Shown piece after piece: positions 18,946-28,102 of a DNA stretch of 64,000 nt (position 1 is the first letter of the stretch; every line of letters begins with the position of its first letter). The translations under genes and the position numbers were made by a program. The stretch comes from Rhodoluna sp. GTDB lineage: Bacteria; Actinomycetota; Actinomycetes; Actinomycetales; Microbacteriaceae. The stretch is taken from assembly GCA_024641985.1 (NCBI GenBank), contig JAHEBZ010000001.1, positions 297,490 through 361,489 of the forward strand, read 5' to 3'. The notes under the pieces were generated by a model that had not been told where the DNA came from, made no database searches, and was given only the letters and a program-made list of their open reading frames with translations.

Positions 18946-19347
18946 ATGGCTGAAACCAATAAAACCCGCGGTGTCGGTCGCTTACTAATTGCGGTTTACG
19001 CGGTGTTTGCGATTTCGGCTTCGGCACGCGCTCTCTACCAATTGTTTCGTGAGTTCAACCAAGCTCCGCTTGCCTATACGCTCTCTGCATTGTCTGCCGC
19101 CATCTATGTTGTGGCCACCATTGCACTGGCAAAATCAGGTCGGCTCTGGTCAAAAATTGCCCTAACTGCCGTCAGCCTTGAGTTGGCTGGCGTTTTGGCA
19201 GTCGGAGTCCTAAGCTTCACGCATCCAGAGTTGTTTGCTCACCCTTCTGTTTGGTCCAAGTTTGGGCAGGGTTATGGCTACATCCCGCTCGCGCTGCCAA
19301 TTTTGGGGTTAATTTGGTTGCGTCGCGCGGGGGCGGCAAAACAATGA
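18946..19347 (+). CDS. Integral membrane protein of unknown function, upstream of ribF
   Basis: 133 residues with four predicted membrane helices (about 12-32, 43-62, 68-90 and 105-125) and short polar ends. The stop overlaps the ribF ATG by four bases (ATGA), so the two are translationally coupled. Probably a leaderless mRNA start. Proteins of this shape are common beside ribF in actinobacteria but I know no function for them. Confidence 0.78.
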   Translation: MAETNKTRGVGRLLIAVYAVFAISASARALYQLFREFNQAPLAYTLSALSAAIYVVATIALAKSGRLWSKIALTAVSLELAGVLAVGVLSFTHPELFAHPSVWSKFGQGYGYIPLALPILGLIWLRRAGAAKQ

Positions 19348-20285
19348 TCCAGTGGTCATCGATACAAAATGTGCCAACCGATTTTGCTCCAACGGCGGTC
19401 ACAATCGGCAAGTTCGATGGTGTTCACCTGGGCCATCTCAAGCTCCTGGCTCAACTCACCGAGGCTGCAGAGCAGGCCGATCTTTCGACCGTGGTTGTCA
19501 CCTTCGATCGGCATCCAGATTCGTTGCTCAATCCCGCAATTGCCAAGCTGCCGCTGATTGGCCCAATGCAAAAGCGTCACCTGCTTCTCGAAGCTGGTGT
19601 AGATGCCACTCTCACGTTGACCTTTGACGAAGCGCTAGCTTCACTCTCTCCGGCTGCGTTTGTCGAGACCATCTTGGTTCAGGCTTTGAGGGCAAAAATA
19701 GTGATTGTCGGTGAAGGGTTTCGGTTTGGGCACCAAGGCGCAGGCAATGTGGCCACTCTTCGCGAACTTGGGGCGCAACACGGCTTTTCAGTTCGCGAGG
19801 TAGCGCACGCCTCGATTGATGGCGAAAAGGTTTCGACCACACGCATTCGCGAAGTTCTCGATGAGGGCAACGTTGCTAAGGCTTCAGCCATGCTTGGGCG
19901 CGACCACATTAACACGGGTGTGATCGAGCACGGTCTAAAGATTGGTCGCACGATTGGGTTTCCCACGGCAAATCTTTCGCGCGAGGCCGAGGGTTACCTG
20001 CCTCTCGATGGCGTTTATGCCGGCTGGCTATATGCCGACGGTGAGCGTTACCCAGCCGCGCATTCGGTCGGCATTAACGAGACTTTTCAGGCTGTGCCGC
20101 GCTTAGTCGAATCTCATGTGCTAGATCGAAAAGATCTCGATCTTTACGACAAAGTTGTCACGCTTGAATACATCGAATTTGTAAGGCCATCGGCAAAATT
20201 TAACGGCGTCGATGATTTGATTCTGGCCATCAACGACGACCTCGACAAAATTAGAGAAATCTTAGGGGTTAAGCGGCTCGCTTAA
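19344..20285 (+). CDS. ribF: Bifunctional riboflavin kinase / FAD synthetase
   Basis: Turns riboflavin into FMN and then FAD. 313 residues from the ATG at 19344; the open frame runs further upstream but only this start couples to the preceding gene and places the first motif normally. The N-terminal adenylyltransferase half shows GKFDGVHLGH with the HxGH motif; the C-terminal kinase half shows GRTIGFPTANL and the acidic GVYAGW region. Actinobacterial gene order commonly places ribF after truB and before rpsO; here the pst block separates it from truB. Confidence 0.93.
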   Translation: MIQWSSIQNVPTDFAPTAVTIGKFDGVHLGHLKLLAQLTEAAEQADLSTVVVTFDRHPDSLLNPAIAKLPLIGPMQKRHLLLEAGVDATLTLTFDEALASLSPAAFVETILVQALRAKIVIVGEGFRFGHQGAGNVATLRELGAQHGFSVREVAHASIDGEKVSTTRIREVLDEGNVAKASAMLGRDHINTGVIEHGLKIGRTIGFPTANLSREAEGYLPLDGVYAGWLYADGERYPAAHSVGINETFQAVPRLVESHVLDRKDLDLYDKVVTLEYIEFVRPSAKFNGVDDLILAINDDLDKIREILGVKRLA

Positions 20286-20698
20286 CTGCTGATGCGAACC
20301 AAGAGTGCGTCAATCGATGCGAGCCAGAGAGCTTCATCCTCTGTAAATTTCTTGAACTGTATCGAGGTTTTGCTCGAAGCCCCTAAGTCTGTGAATCTGA
20401 TCGAAATTAAGCCATACTCATCGGTGGCTAATTCGATGCGTTTCGGAATGCGAATGTTCGTGAACGCTCCGGCTCGAGTTTCACCCGAGCTGTCTCGGTA
20501 GCTAAATTGACCGCCCTGCTCAATTTTTCCATCGAAATCCTGACCAAAAGTTTGGGCTAAACCGGGGCGCTGATTAAAGCGGCACAGCACCTCTTTCAAG
20601 GGCATGTCAAGCAGCAACTCGGTCGAGAAACTGCGGGCCTGCCCGGCCGGGCGGCGCCAGCGCGGTCTAAAACCTGCCCAAAATTCCTCAACCGGCAT
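20282..20698 (-). CDS. Conserved protein of unknown function, possible SRPBCC fold
   Basis: 138 residues, soluble, no signal. Alternating hydrophobic strands (AGAFTNIRIPKRIELAT, GLISIRFTDLG, SKTSIQFKKFT) and a C-terminal helix suggest an AHSA1/START-like (SRPBCC) fold, but no diagnostic motif is visible and this is a weak call. Its stop overlaps the ribF stop (convergent), and it follows the membrane protein gene at 20702 with a 3-nt gap, so those two form an operon. Confidence 0.65.
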   Translation of the reverse strand: MPVEEFWAGFRPRWRRPAGQARSFSTELLLDMPLKEVLCRFNQRPGLAQTFGQDFDGKIEQGGQFSYRDSSGETRAGAFTNIRIPKRIELATDEYGLISIRFTDLGASSKTSIQFKKFTEDEALWLASIDALLVRISS

Positions 20699-20701
20699 GA
20701 G

Positions 20702-21088
20702 CTACTTTTTTGGCTTCCGGTCAAAGGCCAAATAACCGTAGGCTGCCACTGCAAAGGCCAATGCGGCTAGTGAGTGCAGCACAAAGCTTGCAGCCATGCC
20801 CAGGCTCATAAAGATTTGCAAACCGGCCAGGGGCAGTGCCCAAATTATAAGAATTGGAATAAAAATTAGTGACCACCAAGCCCGCTTTTTTGTGCCTTGC
20901 CAAACGGCCCAAAGCGAACCTACCGAAACCGCTAGGGCAGTGATTTGGCTGTAAGCCTCTGTATCGATCGGGCTGAAGGTTTCGATTGCGATTAGAACAG
21001 CTAAAACCAGCGGAATGAGCGAAAAACGCTTGGCATCGAATTTATTGGCCAGCCAAGTTTTCTTAGGGGCAGCAGATTTCTCATTCAC
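20702..21088 (-). CDS. Small membrane protein of unknown function
   Basis: 128 residues if started at the GTG at 21088, which sits six bases after a minus-strand TAAACT -10 box; a TTG two codons upstream would leave no space after the promoter. Four predicted helices follow a basic N-terminus, and the C-terminus is lysine-rich (DRKPKK). First gene of a two-gene minus-strand unit with the 138-residue protein. No family recognised with confidence. Confidence 0.72.
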   Translation of the reverse strand: MNEKSAAPKKTWLANKFDAKRFSLIPLVLAVLIAIETFSPIDTEAYSQITALAVSVGSLWAVWQGTKKRAWWSLIFIPILIIWALPLAGLQIFMSLGMAASFVLHSLAALAFAVAAYGYLAFDRKPKK

Positions 21089-21094
21089 ACTCAA

Positions 21095-21100
21095 AGTTTA
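21095..21100 (-). promoter_or_regulatory. -10 box of the 20702-21088 operon (leaderless type)
   Basis: On the minus strand TAAACT, six bases, then GTG (21088). Confidence 0.55.
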
Positions 21101-21144
21101 GGCATGGTGGCTAAACTTTGAACAAATCGAGCAAGGGAGATTGA

Positions 21145-21678
21145 ATGACATTCGCAGGAGCAATCAAAACCTGTCTAACCAAATACGCTGACTTCCGAGG
21201 GGTGGCTAGCCGCCCAGAGTATTGGTATTTCATCTTGTTTACGTTCTTGGTCTCGATTGTGCTGAGCACTATTGATTCGTTGCTGTTCCCAACCGATCCC
21301 GATTCCAACCCAATCGCCATGTCACTGCAGATCAACCCGTTAAGCGATTTCGCCGGTCTGCTCTTCTTGGTTCCAACCATGGCAGTGCTGGTAAGGCGCA
21401 TGCGAGATGCGGGATTTAGCGCCAAGTGGTTACTCCTGATGGTTTTGCCCATCCTTGTATTGATTATGTCTCTGGTTGTCGCCGCACCCAGCCTTGAAAA
21501 CTTTGATGTCGCCAGCGAAAACTCTTTGATCGCGCTTGTGTTCGCAATTTTGCCGGCCGTTGGCTTGGCTGCTGCCATTCAAATGTTCTACTTCGTCGTT
21601 ACCCTATTGAAAACCAAGAAGCGTTCGGGGCAGGTTCAAGACCATGGCATTCAAGACCAGACTGGCACAACCGCCTAA
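21145..21678 (+). CDS. DUF805 family membrane protein
   Basis: 177 residues. The N-terminus has the DUF805 signature: an aromatic/basic lead (KYADFRGVASRPEYWYF) followed by a membrane helix, then VRRMRDAGFSAKWLLL before two further helices. Members such as E. coli YhaH are inner membrane proteins of unknown function. A ribosome binding site (AAGGGAG) lies before the ATG. It is divergent from the small membrane protein operon, with 56 nt between the starts. Confidence 0.88.
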   Translation: MTFAGAIKTCLTKYADFRGVASRPEYWYFILFTFLVSIVLSTIDSLLFPTDPDSNPIAMSLQINPLSDFAGLLFLVPTMAVLVRRMRDAGFSAKWLLLMVLPILVLIMSLVVAAPSLENFDVASENSLIALVFAILPAVGLAAAIQMFYFVVTLLKTKKRSGQVQDHGIQDQTGTTA

Positions 21679-21781
21679 AATCCTCTAAGATTGTTAGGTT
21701 GCCGTGTATCGGCCGCGGATCAAGAGAGCAAAAACAGTCCGTTATTTGCGCCGCGCAGTTAGTTCGAAAGGGGAACACATT

Positions 21782-22051
21782 ATGGCTCTAGCTCCAGAAG
21801 TGAAGACCGCAATTATCAACGAGTACGCCACTAAGCCTGGCGACACCGGTTCTCCTGAGGTGCAGGTTGCAGTTTTGACCCAGCGCATCAAAGATCTAAC
21901 CGAGCACCTAAAAGAGCACAAGCACGACCACCACTCACGTCGTGGTCTCTTGATCCTTGTAGGTCAGCGTCGCCGTCTTCTTGGTTACCTCCAGGGCGTA
22001 GACATCAACCGCTACCGCGCGCTAATCGAGCGCCTAGGTTTGCGTCGATAA
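21782..22051 (+). CDS. rpsO: 30S ribosomal protein S15
   Basis: 89 residues, the standard length, binding the 16S central domain early in 30S assembly. Family motifs [29 protein letters not shown] and [10 protein letters not shown] are intact. The ATG at 21782 follows the ribosome binding site AAAGGGG; the frame extends upstream but without family similarity. A strong terminator follows, then pnp, the widespread rpsO-pnp order. Confidence 0.97.
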   Translation: MALAPEVKTAIINEYATKPGDTGSPEVQVAVLTQRIKDLTEHLKEHKHDHHSRRGLLILVGQRRRLLGYLQGVDINRYRALIERLGLRR

Positions 22052-22087
22052 CCAGCCTCTGGCCGTTGTCGAATTTCGATTCTTCAC

Positions 22088-22126
22088 GAAAACCGCTTCA
22101 CCTTCGGGTGGGGCGGTTTTCTTTTT
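22088..22126 (+). terminator. Terminator after rpsO
   Basis: GAAAACCGC and TTCACC pair with GGTGGG and GCGGTTTTC around a TTCG tetraloop (22103-22106), with two G-T pairs, followed by TTTTT. A classical intrinsic terminator; in streptomycetes the equivalent rpsO-pnp hairpin is an RNase III target. Confidence 0.88.
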
Positions 22127-22153
22127 GGTCGCTTATCTGGCTCGCCTTATAGC
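22125..22153 (+). promoter_or_regulatory. Candidate pnp promoter
   Basis: TTGGTC (22125-22130), a 17-nt spacer and TATAGC (22148-22153), overlapping the tail of the rpsO terminator. It would give a pnp leader of about 210 nt. Fit to consensus is moderate. Confidence 0.35.
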
Positions 22154-22160
22154 CTTTGTC

Positions 22161-22258
22161 GCAAGGCTCTGGTAGCCTTGCATAGAGCGACGTGGCAGGT
22201 TTGCTGGTCTTCGGTTGTGGGTCTTGATTCAAAGTCAAGGTTTTCTACTGCAGACCAG
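22161..22258 (+). promoter_or_regulatory. Structured pnp leader
   Basis: The 321-nt gap between rpsO and pnp holds, after the terminator, a perfect 8-bp hairpin GCAAGGCT/AGCCTTGC (22161-22181, 5-nt loop) and a second structure closed by CTGGTCT (22204-22210) with AGACCAG (22252-22258), enclosing a 5-bp CTTGA/TCAAG hairpin (22223-22239). Such leaders are autoregulated by RNase III and PNPase in other bacteria; here this is inferred. No gene is seen in the gap. Confidence 0.5.
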
Positions 22259-22372
22259 GGCATCCCTCCAATGTGGGCAAGTTAACTTGCCGCGAACGCT
22301 CACGCGCGCACTAGCCAAACTTTCGGCCACACCGGCCTTCGGCTGCGCACAGAGCAAAAAAGAGGAGGGACC

Positions 22373-24604
22373 ATGGAAGGTCCAGAAATCAAAGCAACAG
22401 AAGCAATCATCGACAACGGAAAATACGGCAAGCGAGTTATCCGCTTCGAAACCGGTCGTTTGGCTCAGCAGGCACAGGGTGCCGCAGCCGTCTACATCGA
22501 CGAAGAGACCATGCTGTTCTCGGCTACCACTGCAAGCAAGCAGCCAAAAGACCAGTTCGACTTCTTCCCACTAACAATCGACGTCGAAGAGCGCATGTAT
22601 GCCGCTGGTCGTATTCCAGGCAGCTTCTTCCGTCGTGAGGGTCGCCCATCAACCGAGGCAATTCTTGCCTGCCGTCTGATCGACCGCCCATTGCGTCCGT
22701 CATTCGTTGACGGTCTTCGCAACGAAATCCAGGTTGTTGTAACCGTTATGTCTATCGAGCCAGACGAACTTTACGACGTTGTGGCTATCAACGCGGCATC
22801 TATGTCGACACAGCTTGCTGGTCTGCCATTCTCGGGTCCAATCGGTGGTGTGCGTGTTGCACTAATCGACGGCCAGTGGGTTGGCTTCCCTAAGCACTCA
22901 CAGCTAGAGCGCGCAGTCTTCAACATGGTTGTTGCCGGTCGTGTCATCATCGAGAACGGCGTCGAAGACGTTGCAATCATGATGGTTGAGGCAGAGGCTT
23001 CAGAGAACGCAATGGATCTCATCGCTTCAGGAGCCAAGGCTCCATCTGAAGATGTTGTGGCACAGGGTCTTGAGGCTGCAAAGCCATTCATCAAGGCGCT
23101 AGTTAAGGCTCAGGCCGATTTGGCGGCAGTTGCTGCAAAGCCAACCGCCGATTACCCAACCTTCATGCCTTACACCTCTGAGGTGTTCGCTGCTGTCGAG
23201 GCCCAGGCTGGCGCCGAGCTTGCCAAGGTTTACCAAATCGCAGACAAGGTTGCCCGCCAAGACGCAGATGATGCATTGAAGGCAAGCACCAAGATTGCAC
23301 TAGAGGGCAAGCTAGACGAAACCCAAATGCTTCAGTTCTCGGCTGCATACAAGTCAGTAACCAAAAAAATCATGCGCACCCGTGTTCTCAAAGAGGGCAT
23401 CCGCATCGATGGTCGTGGCCTAAAAGACATCCGTGCCCTAGACGCCGAGGTTGCAGTTATTCCTCGCGTTCACGGTTCAGCAATCTTCCAGCGCGGCGAG
23501 ACCCAAATCTTGGGTGTTACCACCTTGAACATGTTGAAGATGGAGCAACAGATTGACTCGCTAAGCCCGGTCAAGTCAAAGCGCTACATGCACAACTACA
23601 ACTTCCCTCCTTACTCAACCGGTGAGGTTGGTCGTGTTGGCACTCCTAAGCGCCGCGAAATCGGTCACGGTGCGCTCGCAGAGCGTGCGTTGGTGCCGGT
23701 TCTTCCAAAGCGCGAAGACTTCCCATACGCAATCCGTCAGGTTTCTGAAGCTCTTGGTTCAAACGGTTCAACCTCAATGGGTTCTGTTTGTGCATCAACC
23801 CTTGCGCTGCTAAACGCAGGTGTGCCACTTCGTGCACCGGTTGCCGGCATCGCAATGGGTCTAATCTCAGACACCATCGATGGCAAAATCCAATATGCAG
23901 CACTAACCGACATTCTTGGTGCCGAAGACGCCCTTGGTGACATGGACTTCAAGGTTGCCGGTACTCGTGATTTCATCACCGCGATTCAGCTCGACACCAA
24001 GCTCGATGGCATTCCTGCTTCGGTTCTTGGAGGAGCTCTAACTCAGGCTCGCGACGCCCGCCTTCACATCCTTGATGTAATGGCTCAGGCAATTAGCGAA
24101 CCAGACGAGATGGCGCCAACTGCACCACGCGTTATTGCAGTCAAGATCCCAGTCGACAAGATCGGTGAGGTGATTGGCCCTAAGGGCAAGATGATCAACC
24201 AGATCCAGGAAGACACCGGAGCAGACATCTCAATCGAAGATGACGGCACCGTTTACATCGGCGCAACCGATGGTCCTTCTGCAGAGGCTGCAAGGGCTGC
24301 GGTTAACGCGATTGCAAACCCACACGTGCCAGAAATTGGCGAGCGTTTCCTAGGAACCGTTGTGAAGCTAGCCACCTTTGGTGCCTTTGTTTCTCTAGTT
24401 CCAGGCAAAGACGGCCTCTTGCACATCTCAGAGCTTCGCAAGATCTCGGGTGGCAAGCGCGTCGAGAACGTTGAAGATGTTCTCGAGGTTGGCCAAAAGC
24501 TCCAGGTCGAAATCACCAAGATCGATGACCGCGGAAAGCTTTCGCTTGCCCCAGTCGTTGAGGGTGAAGAGGGTGCTGCAAGCACCGACTCTGACGAAGA
24601 GTAA
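22373..24604 (+). CDS. pnp: Polyribonucleotide nucleotidyltransferase (PNPase)
   Basis: 3'-5' phosphorolytic exoribonuclease, central to RNA decay, and in actinobacteria also an RNA 3'-tailing enzyme. 743 residues: first RNase PH domain (about 10-145), helical linker, second RNase PH domain (about 335-560, with [14 protein letters not shown] at its start and [12 protein letters not shown] inside), KH domain ([16 protein letters not shown]) and C-terminal S1 domain (ending LSLAPV). An acidic tail follows. A GAGG ribosome binding site precedes the ATG. With RNase J in the same window, two main RNA decay enzymes are represented. Confidence 0.97.
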   Translation: MEGPEIKATEAIIDNGKYGKRVIRFETGRLAQQAQGAAAVYIDEETMLFSATTASKQPKDQFDFFPLTIDVEERMYAAGRIPGSFFRREGRPSTEAILACRLIDRPLRPSFVDGLRNEIQVVVTVMSIEPDELYDVVAINAASMSTQLAGLPFSGPIGGVRVALIDGQWVGFPKHSQLERAVFNMVVAGRVIIENGVEDVAIMMVEAEASENAMDLIASGAKAPSEDVVAQGLEAAKPFIKALVKAQADLAAVAAKPTADYPTFMPYTSEVFAAVEAQAGAELAKVYQIADKVARQDADDALKASTKIALEGKLDETQMLQFSAAYKSVTKKIMRTRVLKEGIRIDGRGLKDIRALDAEVAVIPRVHGSAIFQRGETQILGVTTLNMLKMEQQIDSLSPVKSKRYMHNYNFPPYSTGEVGRVGTPKRREIGHGALAERALVPVLPKREDFPYAIRQVSEALGSNGSTSMGSVCASTLALLNAGVPLRAPVAGIAMGLISDTIDGKIQYAALTDILGAEDALGDMDFKVAGTRDFITAIQLDTKLDGIPASVLGGALTQARDARLHILDVMAQAISEPDEMAPTAPRVIAVKIPVDKIGEVIGPKGKMINQIQEDTGADISIEDDGTVYIGATDGPSAEAARAAVNAIANPHVPEIGERFLGTVVKLATFGAFVSLVPGKDGLLHISELRKISGGKRVENVEDVLEVGQKLQVEITKIDDRGKLSLAPVVEGEEGAASTDSDEE

Positions 24605-24640
24605 CCAACCAAATAACCAAAGAAAGTTCTGGGCTTAGCT

Positions 24641-25975
24641 GTGAGTGAAGTTCTATTTCCGCTTGACCAGAACGAACTCTCGTTCACCGCTTCGGGAGGA
24701 AGTTCGATTCGTCGAACTATCCTTCCGAGCGGTGTTCGCGTTTTAACCGAGTCGATGCCCGGCGCGCAGAGCGTTTCTGTTTCTTTCTCGGTAGCCGTGG
24801 GTTCGCGCGACGAAACCGATGGCCACCATGGTTCAACACACTTCCTTGAGCACCTGTTGTTCAAGGGCACTAAAAAACGAACCGCTCTCGACATAGCAGT
24901 CGCATTCGACTCTGTCGGCGGTTCATCCAATGCTTCTACGGGCAAAGAAAACACCAACTACTACGCCAGGGTTCAAGATTCAGCACTGCCGGTGGCGGTA
25001 GATGTGATCGCCGACATGCTCACATCTTCACTTATCGATCCAACCGAATTCGAGAGCGAACGAACCGTAATTCTCGAAGAGTTGGCCATGAACGATGACG
25101 ATCCTCAAGATGTAGCTCACGAGGCGTTCAGCGCTGCTGTGCTAGGTGATCATCCGCTCGGTCGCCCAATTGGTGGCACAAACGAAACCATTAATGCCGT
25201 CACCCGTGAAGCCGTGTGGCAGCACTACCAGCAAAACTACCGCCCCCAAGATCTTGTGGTTGTGGCTGCCGGTGGAGTCAATCACGCCAACCTAATCGAC
25301 CTGGTCGAGCAAGGTTTAGTTTCGGCCGGCTGGGATCTAAACAAGGCGGCTGTGCCTGTGCAAAGGCGCATTGCCGGTCAAGTTCAAGTAACTCGCGGTT
25401 CGGCACTAAACGTCATAAACCGTCCCACCCAACAGGCCAACATTTTGGTTGGAATGCAGGGGCTCATCGCCGACGACGAACGTCGATATGCCATGGGCAT
25501 CCTCAACACAGTTTTGGGTGGTGGCATGAGCTCTCGAATGTTCCAAGAGATTCGTGAGAAACGTGGTTTGGCATATTCGGTTTATTCCTTCAACCAGGGC
25601 TACTCCGACGCGGCCTATTTCGGCCTATACGCAGGGTGCTCGCCAGCAAAAACCGAAGAAGTGACTCGTTTGATGGTCGCCGAATTCGAAAAGATTGCCA
25701 CCGACGGAATCCGCGAAGATGAGCTCGAGCTTGCCAAGGGCAACATCTCGGGAAGTTTAGCCCTCAAATTTGAGAGCACCGCGGCCCGCATGAACCGCTT
25801 GGTGGCAGCCGAAATTGTGAACGGCCAGTTCTATGACCTGAACGATTCGATGGGGCACGTCAACGCCGTAACCATCGAAGATGTGCGCTCTCTGGCCGCC
25901 GAATTGGCTGGTCGCGAGCGTTCGATTGTTGCCGTCGGCGACATCAAAGAGTCAACCTTCAAAGACTTTATCTAG
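24641..25975 (+). CDS. M16 family zinc peptidase (mitochondrial processing peptidase-like)
   Basis: 444 residues starting at GTG. The inverted zinc motif HFLEH is at 67-71 with the downstream glutamate in ERTVILEELAMNDDDP, so this is the active type of M16 subunit. The C-terminal half holds the substrate-clamp region (GGGMSSRMFQEIREKRGLAY). The order pnp-M16 peptidase-dapB is common in Gram-positives. Substrates are unknown; peptide or leader-peptide degradation is the family expectation. Confidence 0.92.
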   Translation: MSEVLFPLDQNELSFTASGGSSIRRTILPSGVRVLTESMPGAQSVSVSFSVAVGSRDETDGHHGSTHFLEHLLFKGTKKRTALDIAVAFDSVGGSSNASTGKENTNYYARVQDSALPVAVDVIADMLTSSLIDPTEFESERTVILEELAMNDDDPQDVAHEAFSAAVLGDHPLGRPIGGTNETINAVTREAVWQHYQQNYRPQDLVVVAAGGVNHANLIDLVEQGLVSAGWDLNKAAVPVQRRIAGQVQVTRGSALNVINRPTQQANILVGMQGLIADDERRYAMGILNTVLGGGMSSRMFQEIREKRGLAYSVYSFNQGYSDAAYFGLYAGCSPAKTEEVTRLMVAEFEKIATDGIREDELELAKGNISGSLALKFESTAARMNRLVAAEIVNGQFYDLNDSMGHVNAVTIEDVRSLAAELAGRERSIVAVGDIKESTFKDFI

Positions 25976-25984
25976 GATTACCTT

Positions 25985-26722
25985 GTGACCATTAAAGTAG
26001 CCGTAGTCGGTGCCACCGGAAGAATGGGCAAGCTTGTGCTTGACCTGATCGACGCATCGCAACACACAACCCTGCATGCCGCGCTCGATTCTAAGAGCGC
26101 ACTCACCGAGCTCATCGGAGCCGACGTTGTCTTCGAAGTTACCCGCCTCGAGGTTAGCGAGCGGGTAGTCGAATATTGCATCGCAAATGACCTAAAGGTT
26201 GTCGTTGGCACGAGCGGTTGGTCTGCACAAAAGTTAGCTGCACTCATACCAAAACTCGAGGCGCAACCAGATGCTGCAGTGTTAGTAATTCCAAACTTTT
26301 CTATCGGGTCAATGCTGGCAAGCTCGTTTGCTGCTCAGGCGGCCACTTTCTTCGACTCAATCGAAATTATCGAAGCCCATCACGCTGGCAAAATCGATTC
26401 GCCTTCGGGCACAGCCGTTCGAACCGCTGAGATGATTCACGAGGCCCGTAAAGCACTTACTCAACCTTTGATTCCAGGGGTTGGTCAAACCGCCCGCGGC
26501 GAAATTGTTGCGGGTGTGCCAATTCACAGTCTTCGCTTAGCCGGCGTTTCAGCTAAACAAGAAATCCTGTTTGGCGGTGTCAACGAAACCCTCACCATCA
26601 GCCACGAGGTCAGCGCGATCAACTCATACTCATACGGCATCATGGCAAGCATCAGGGTTGCGGCGGCAGCAACCGGCCTAATGGTTGGTTTGCAGTCTGT
26701 TGTCGACGCAACTGTCAGCTAG
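25985..26722 (+). CDS. dapB: 4-hydroxy-tetrahydrodipicolinate reductase
   Basis: Second dedicated step of the lysine/diaminopimelate pathway, reducing HTPA with NAD(P)H. 245 residues, start GTG. The nucleotide motif VGATGRMGKLVLDLI is at 8-22 and the catalytic EAHHAGKIDSPSGTA block near 130-145 contains the general acid His and substrate Lys. dapA (30291) and dapF (41876) of the same pathway are in the window. The last base of its stop is the first base of the next gene's GTG. Confidence 0.95.
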   Translation: MTIKVAVVGATGRMGKLVLDLIDASQHTTLHAALDSKSALTELIGADVVFEVTRLEVSERVVEYCIANDLKVVVGTSGWSAQKLAALIPKLEAQPDAAVLVIPNFSIGSMLASSFAAQAATFFDSIEIIEAHHAGKIDSPSGTAVRTAEMIHEARKALTQPLIPGVGQTARGEIVAGVPIHSLRLAGVSAKQEILFGGVNETLTISHEVSAINSYSYGIMASIRVAAAATGLMVGLQSVVDATVS

Positions 26723-27165
26723 TGAGCGCAACCAAAGTAGGCGCCATCGTTATGGCGGCACTGCTGCTCATGTATGTGGTTTTGCTTGCTAACACCGGCG
26801 TTCAGTTGTTGCTCATAGATTCTGCATTGGCAAAAATCATGGGCGCCCTAATTCTTGCGTTTCCCGCCTTCGGCTTGTGGGCCATCATTCAAGAATTTCT
26901 TTTTGGCACCAGGGTTGAATCACTCGAACGTCGAGTTCAGCAAGAGGGCGTTTGGCCAGAAATCAACTTTGAGGCTCGCCCAAGCGGCCGGCCCATTCGC
27001 AGCTCGGCAGATCAGATGTTCGAGCAATTTCGCCAAGCTGCGGCAGATGCCCCCGCCGATTGGCACAGTTGGTTCAACCTGGGTTTGGCCTACAGCGCCG
27101 CAGGCGATCGACGCCGTGCTCGCGCCGCCCTCAGAAAGGCAATCGCCCTAGCTCCGAAGAACTAG
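26722..27165 (+). CDS. Membrane-anchored TPR-like protein
   Basis: 147 residues, start GTG sharing one base with the dapB stop. Two N-terminal membrane helices (about 5-28 and 38-60), a charged linker, then one TPR-like helix pair at the C-terminus (WHSWFNLGLAYSAAGDRRRA and RAALRKAIALAP). Tight coupling to dapB is typical for related actinobacteria. One TPR is too short to form a binding groove alone, so it may pair with another protein or oligomerise. Function unknown. Confidence 0.8.
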   Translation: MSATKVGAIVMAALLLMYVVLLANTGVQLLLIDSALAKIMGALILAFPAFGLWAIIQEFLFGTRVESLERRVQQEGVWPEINFEARPSGRPIRSSADQMFEQFRQAAADAPADWHSWFNLGLAYSAAGDRRRARAALRKAIALAPKN

Positions 27166-27170
27166 GGCGA
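27143..27170. terminator. Hairpin over the stop codon of the TPR gene, between convergent genes
   Basis: TCGCCCTAG (27143-27151) pairs perfectly with CTAGGGCGA (27162-27170). The stop codon TAG at 27163-27165 is inside the second arm. There is no T-run on either side, so it may be a 3' stabiliser rather than a true terminator. Confidence 0.42.
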
Positions 27171-27185
27171 CAAATCTGGTGCCAG

Positions 27186-27653
27186 TTAGTCGTTCTTAAT
27201 AACGCCGATGCGCTTCAAACCGATATAGATCTGGCAGCCAAGGCAATAGTTAAATGCCGCGTTCAAGAAGGCTGCAAAAAATGCCATCGACGCAAAAATT
27301 GTCAACCCAACGGTGTTGTCGAATGCTCCAAGCACAAGCCCAATGCCAGCAACGATGAAACCGACTACCTGGGCAAACTTTGGTGGCCGAGGGTCTTCAA
27401 GTTCTTTTGGTGCAGCCAAACGAGGGCGCACAAATTTCTTGAACAGCAAACCATAAGGGTGCTTGGCGGTTCCTTGGGTGGCGCCCCAGGCAAACGAGGC
27501 GGTTATTACTGCAAGCAGAATGAAGGCCGCATCGGCGGTCGCTGGGTCGAGGCCCAGAAACACTGTGATTAGAAGTAATACCGATGTTATAACGGCGCCA
27601 AATCGAGGCCCGCGTGGGTCGATGCCTTTAGGTGCAGAGTTTGATTCGCTCAT
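27186..27653 (-). CDS. DUF4395 family membrane protein
   Basis: 155 residues. About four membrane helices, and a conserved CLGCQ cysteine pair near residue 137 at the end of the last helix, the hallmark of DUF4395. Its ATG overlaps the stop of the upstream membrane thioredoxin by one base, so the pair is translationally coupled. Presumably the CxxC exchanges disulphides with that thioredoxin; this is an inference from pairing and cysteines only. Confidence 0.87.
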   Translation of the reverse strand: MSESNSAPKGIDPRGPRFGAVITSVLLLITVFLGLDPATADAAFILLAVITASFAWGATQGTAKHPYGLLFKKFVRPRLAAPKELEDPRPPKFAQVVGFIVAGIGLVLGAFDNTVGLTIFASMAFFAAFLNAAFNYCLGCQIYIGLKRIGVIKND

Positions 27654-28096
27654 TAGATGTGAAAGCTCCCTAGTTCGTCTTGAATAGTTTCTGGTTTCGC
27701 AGCCCCACCAATTCTTGAGGTAATTCGACCATTGTGGTCGAGTACCAAAGTCGTTGGAGTTTGAAGAATGTTAAATTTGTTGGCCAAATCAAGCCGGTTC
27801 GTTATGTCTACCTCAATGTGCAGCACATCGGGGGTGTGTTCTTCGAGCTCGTGAAACAAGCGGGCAGTTTGTTTGCACTGTGCGCACATCTCAGATGAAA
27901 ACTGCAAAAATGTTACGCGCTCACCAAATTTGGTAACCGGTTGGCCATTCTTGATGGCACCAATTTCCGCTAGGTCGATTAGTTCGCCACCCGAAATTCG
28001 CTTCGATTTGCCGGTTCGAGCCTTCCAAATGAGGCCAATAATCGCGGCCAGAGCCACGAGGCCCGCAATTATGAATATCTTTGTCTCGATCGGCAT
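27653..28096 (-). CDS. Membrane-anchored thioredoxin-like protein
   Basis: 147 residues: one N-terminal membrane helix (about 6-24), a short basic linker, then a thioredoxin fold with active site CAQC (in SSEMCAQCKQT, near residues 70-73) and the cis-proline in LQTPTT. CAQC differs from CGPC of housekeeping thioredoxins and suggests a specialised redox role. The topology (short N-terminus, basic linker after the helix) would place the domain on the cytoplasmic side by the positive-inside rule, but this is uncertain. Operon with DUF4395; its promoter looks leaderless. Confidence 0.86.
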   Translation of the reverse strand: MPIETKIFIIAGLVALAAIIGLIWKARTGKSKRISGGELIDLAEIGAIKNGQPVTKFGERVTFLQFSSEMCAQCKQTARLFHELEEHTPDVLHIEVDITNRLDLANKFNILQTPTTLVLDHNGRITSRIGGAAKPETIQDELGSFHI

Positions 28097-28102
28097 ACTC
28101 CA

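Noticed and set aside
20282..21100. Toxin-antitoxin or defence pair between ribF and DUF805
   Set aside because: One protein is a small multi-helix membrane protein and the other lacks nuclease, kinase or antitoxin motifs.
22052..22372. A tRNA or small RNA gene in the rpsO-pnp gap
   Set aside because: No cloverleaf or conserved T-loop is seen; the stems fit a pnp leader better.
27060..27572. A 170-codon plus-strand frame across the end of the TPR gene and DUF4395
   Set aside because: Overlaps two better supported genes, no ribosome binding site, Arg/Cys-rich nonsense composition.
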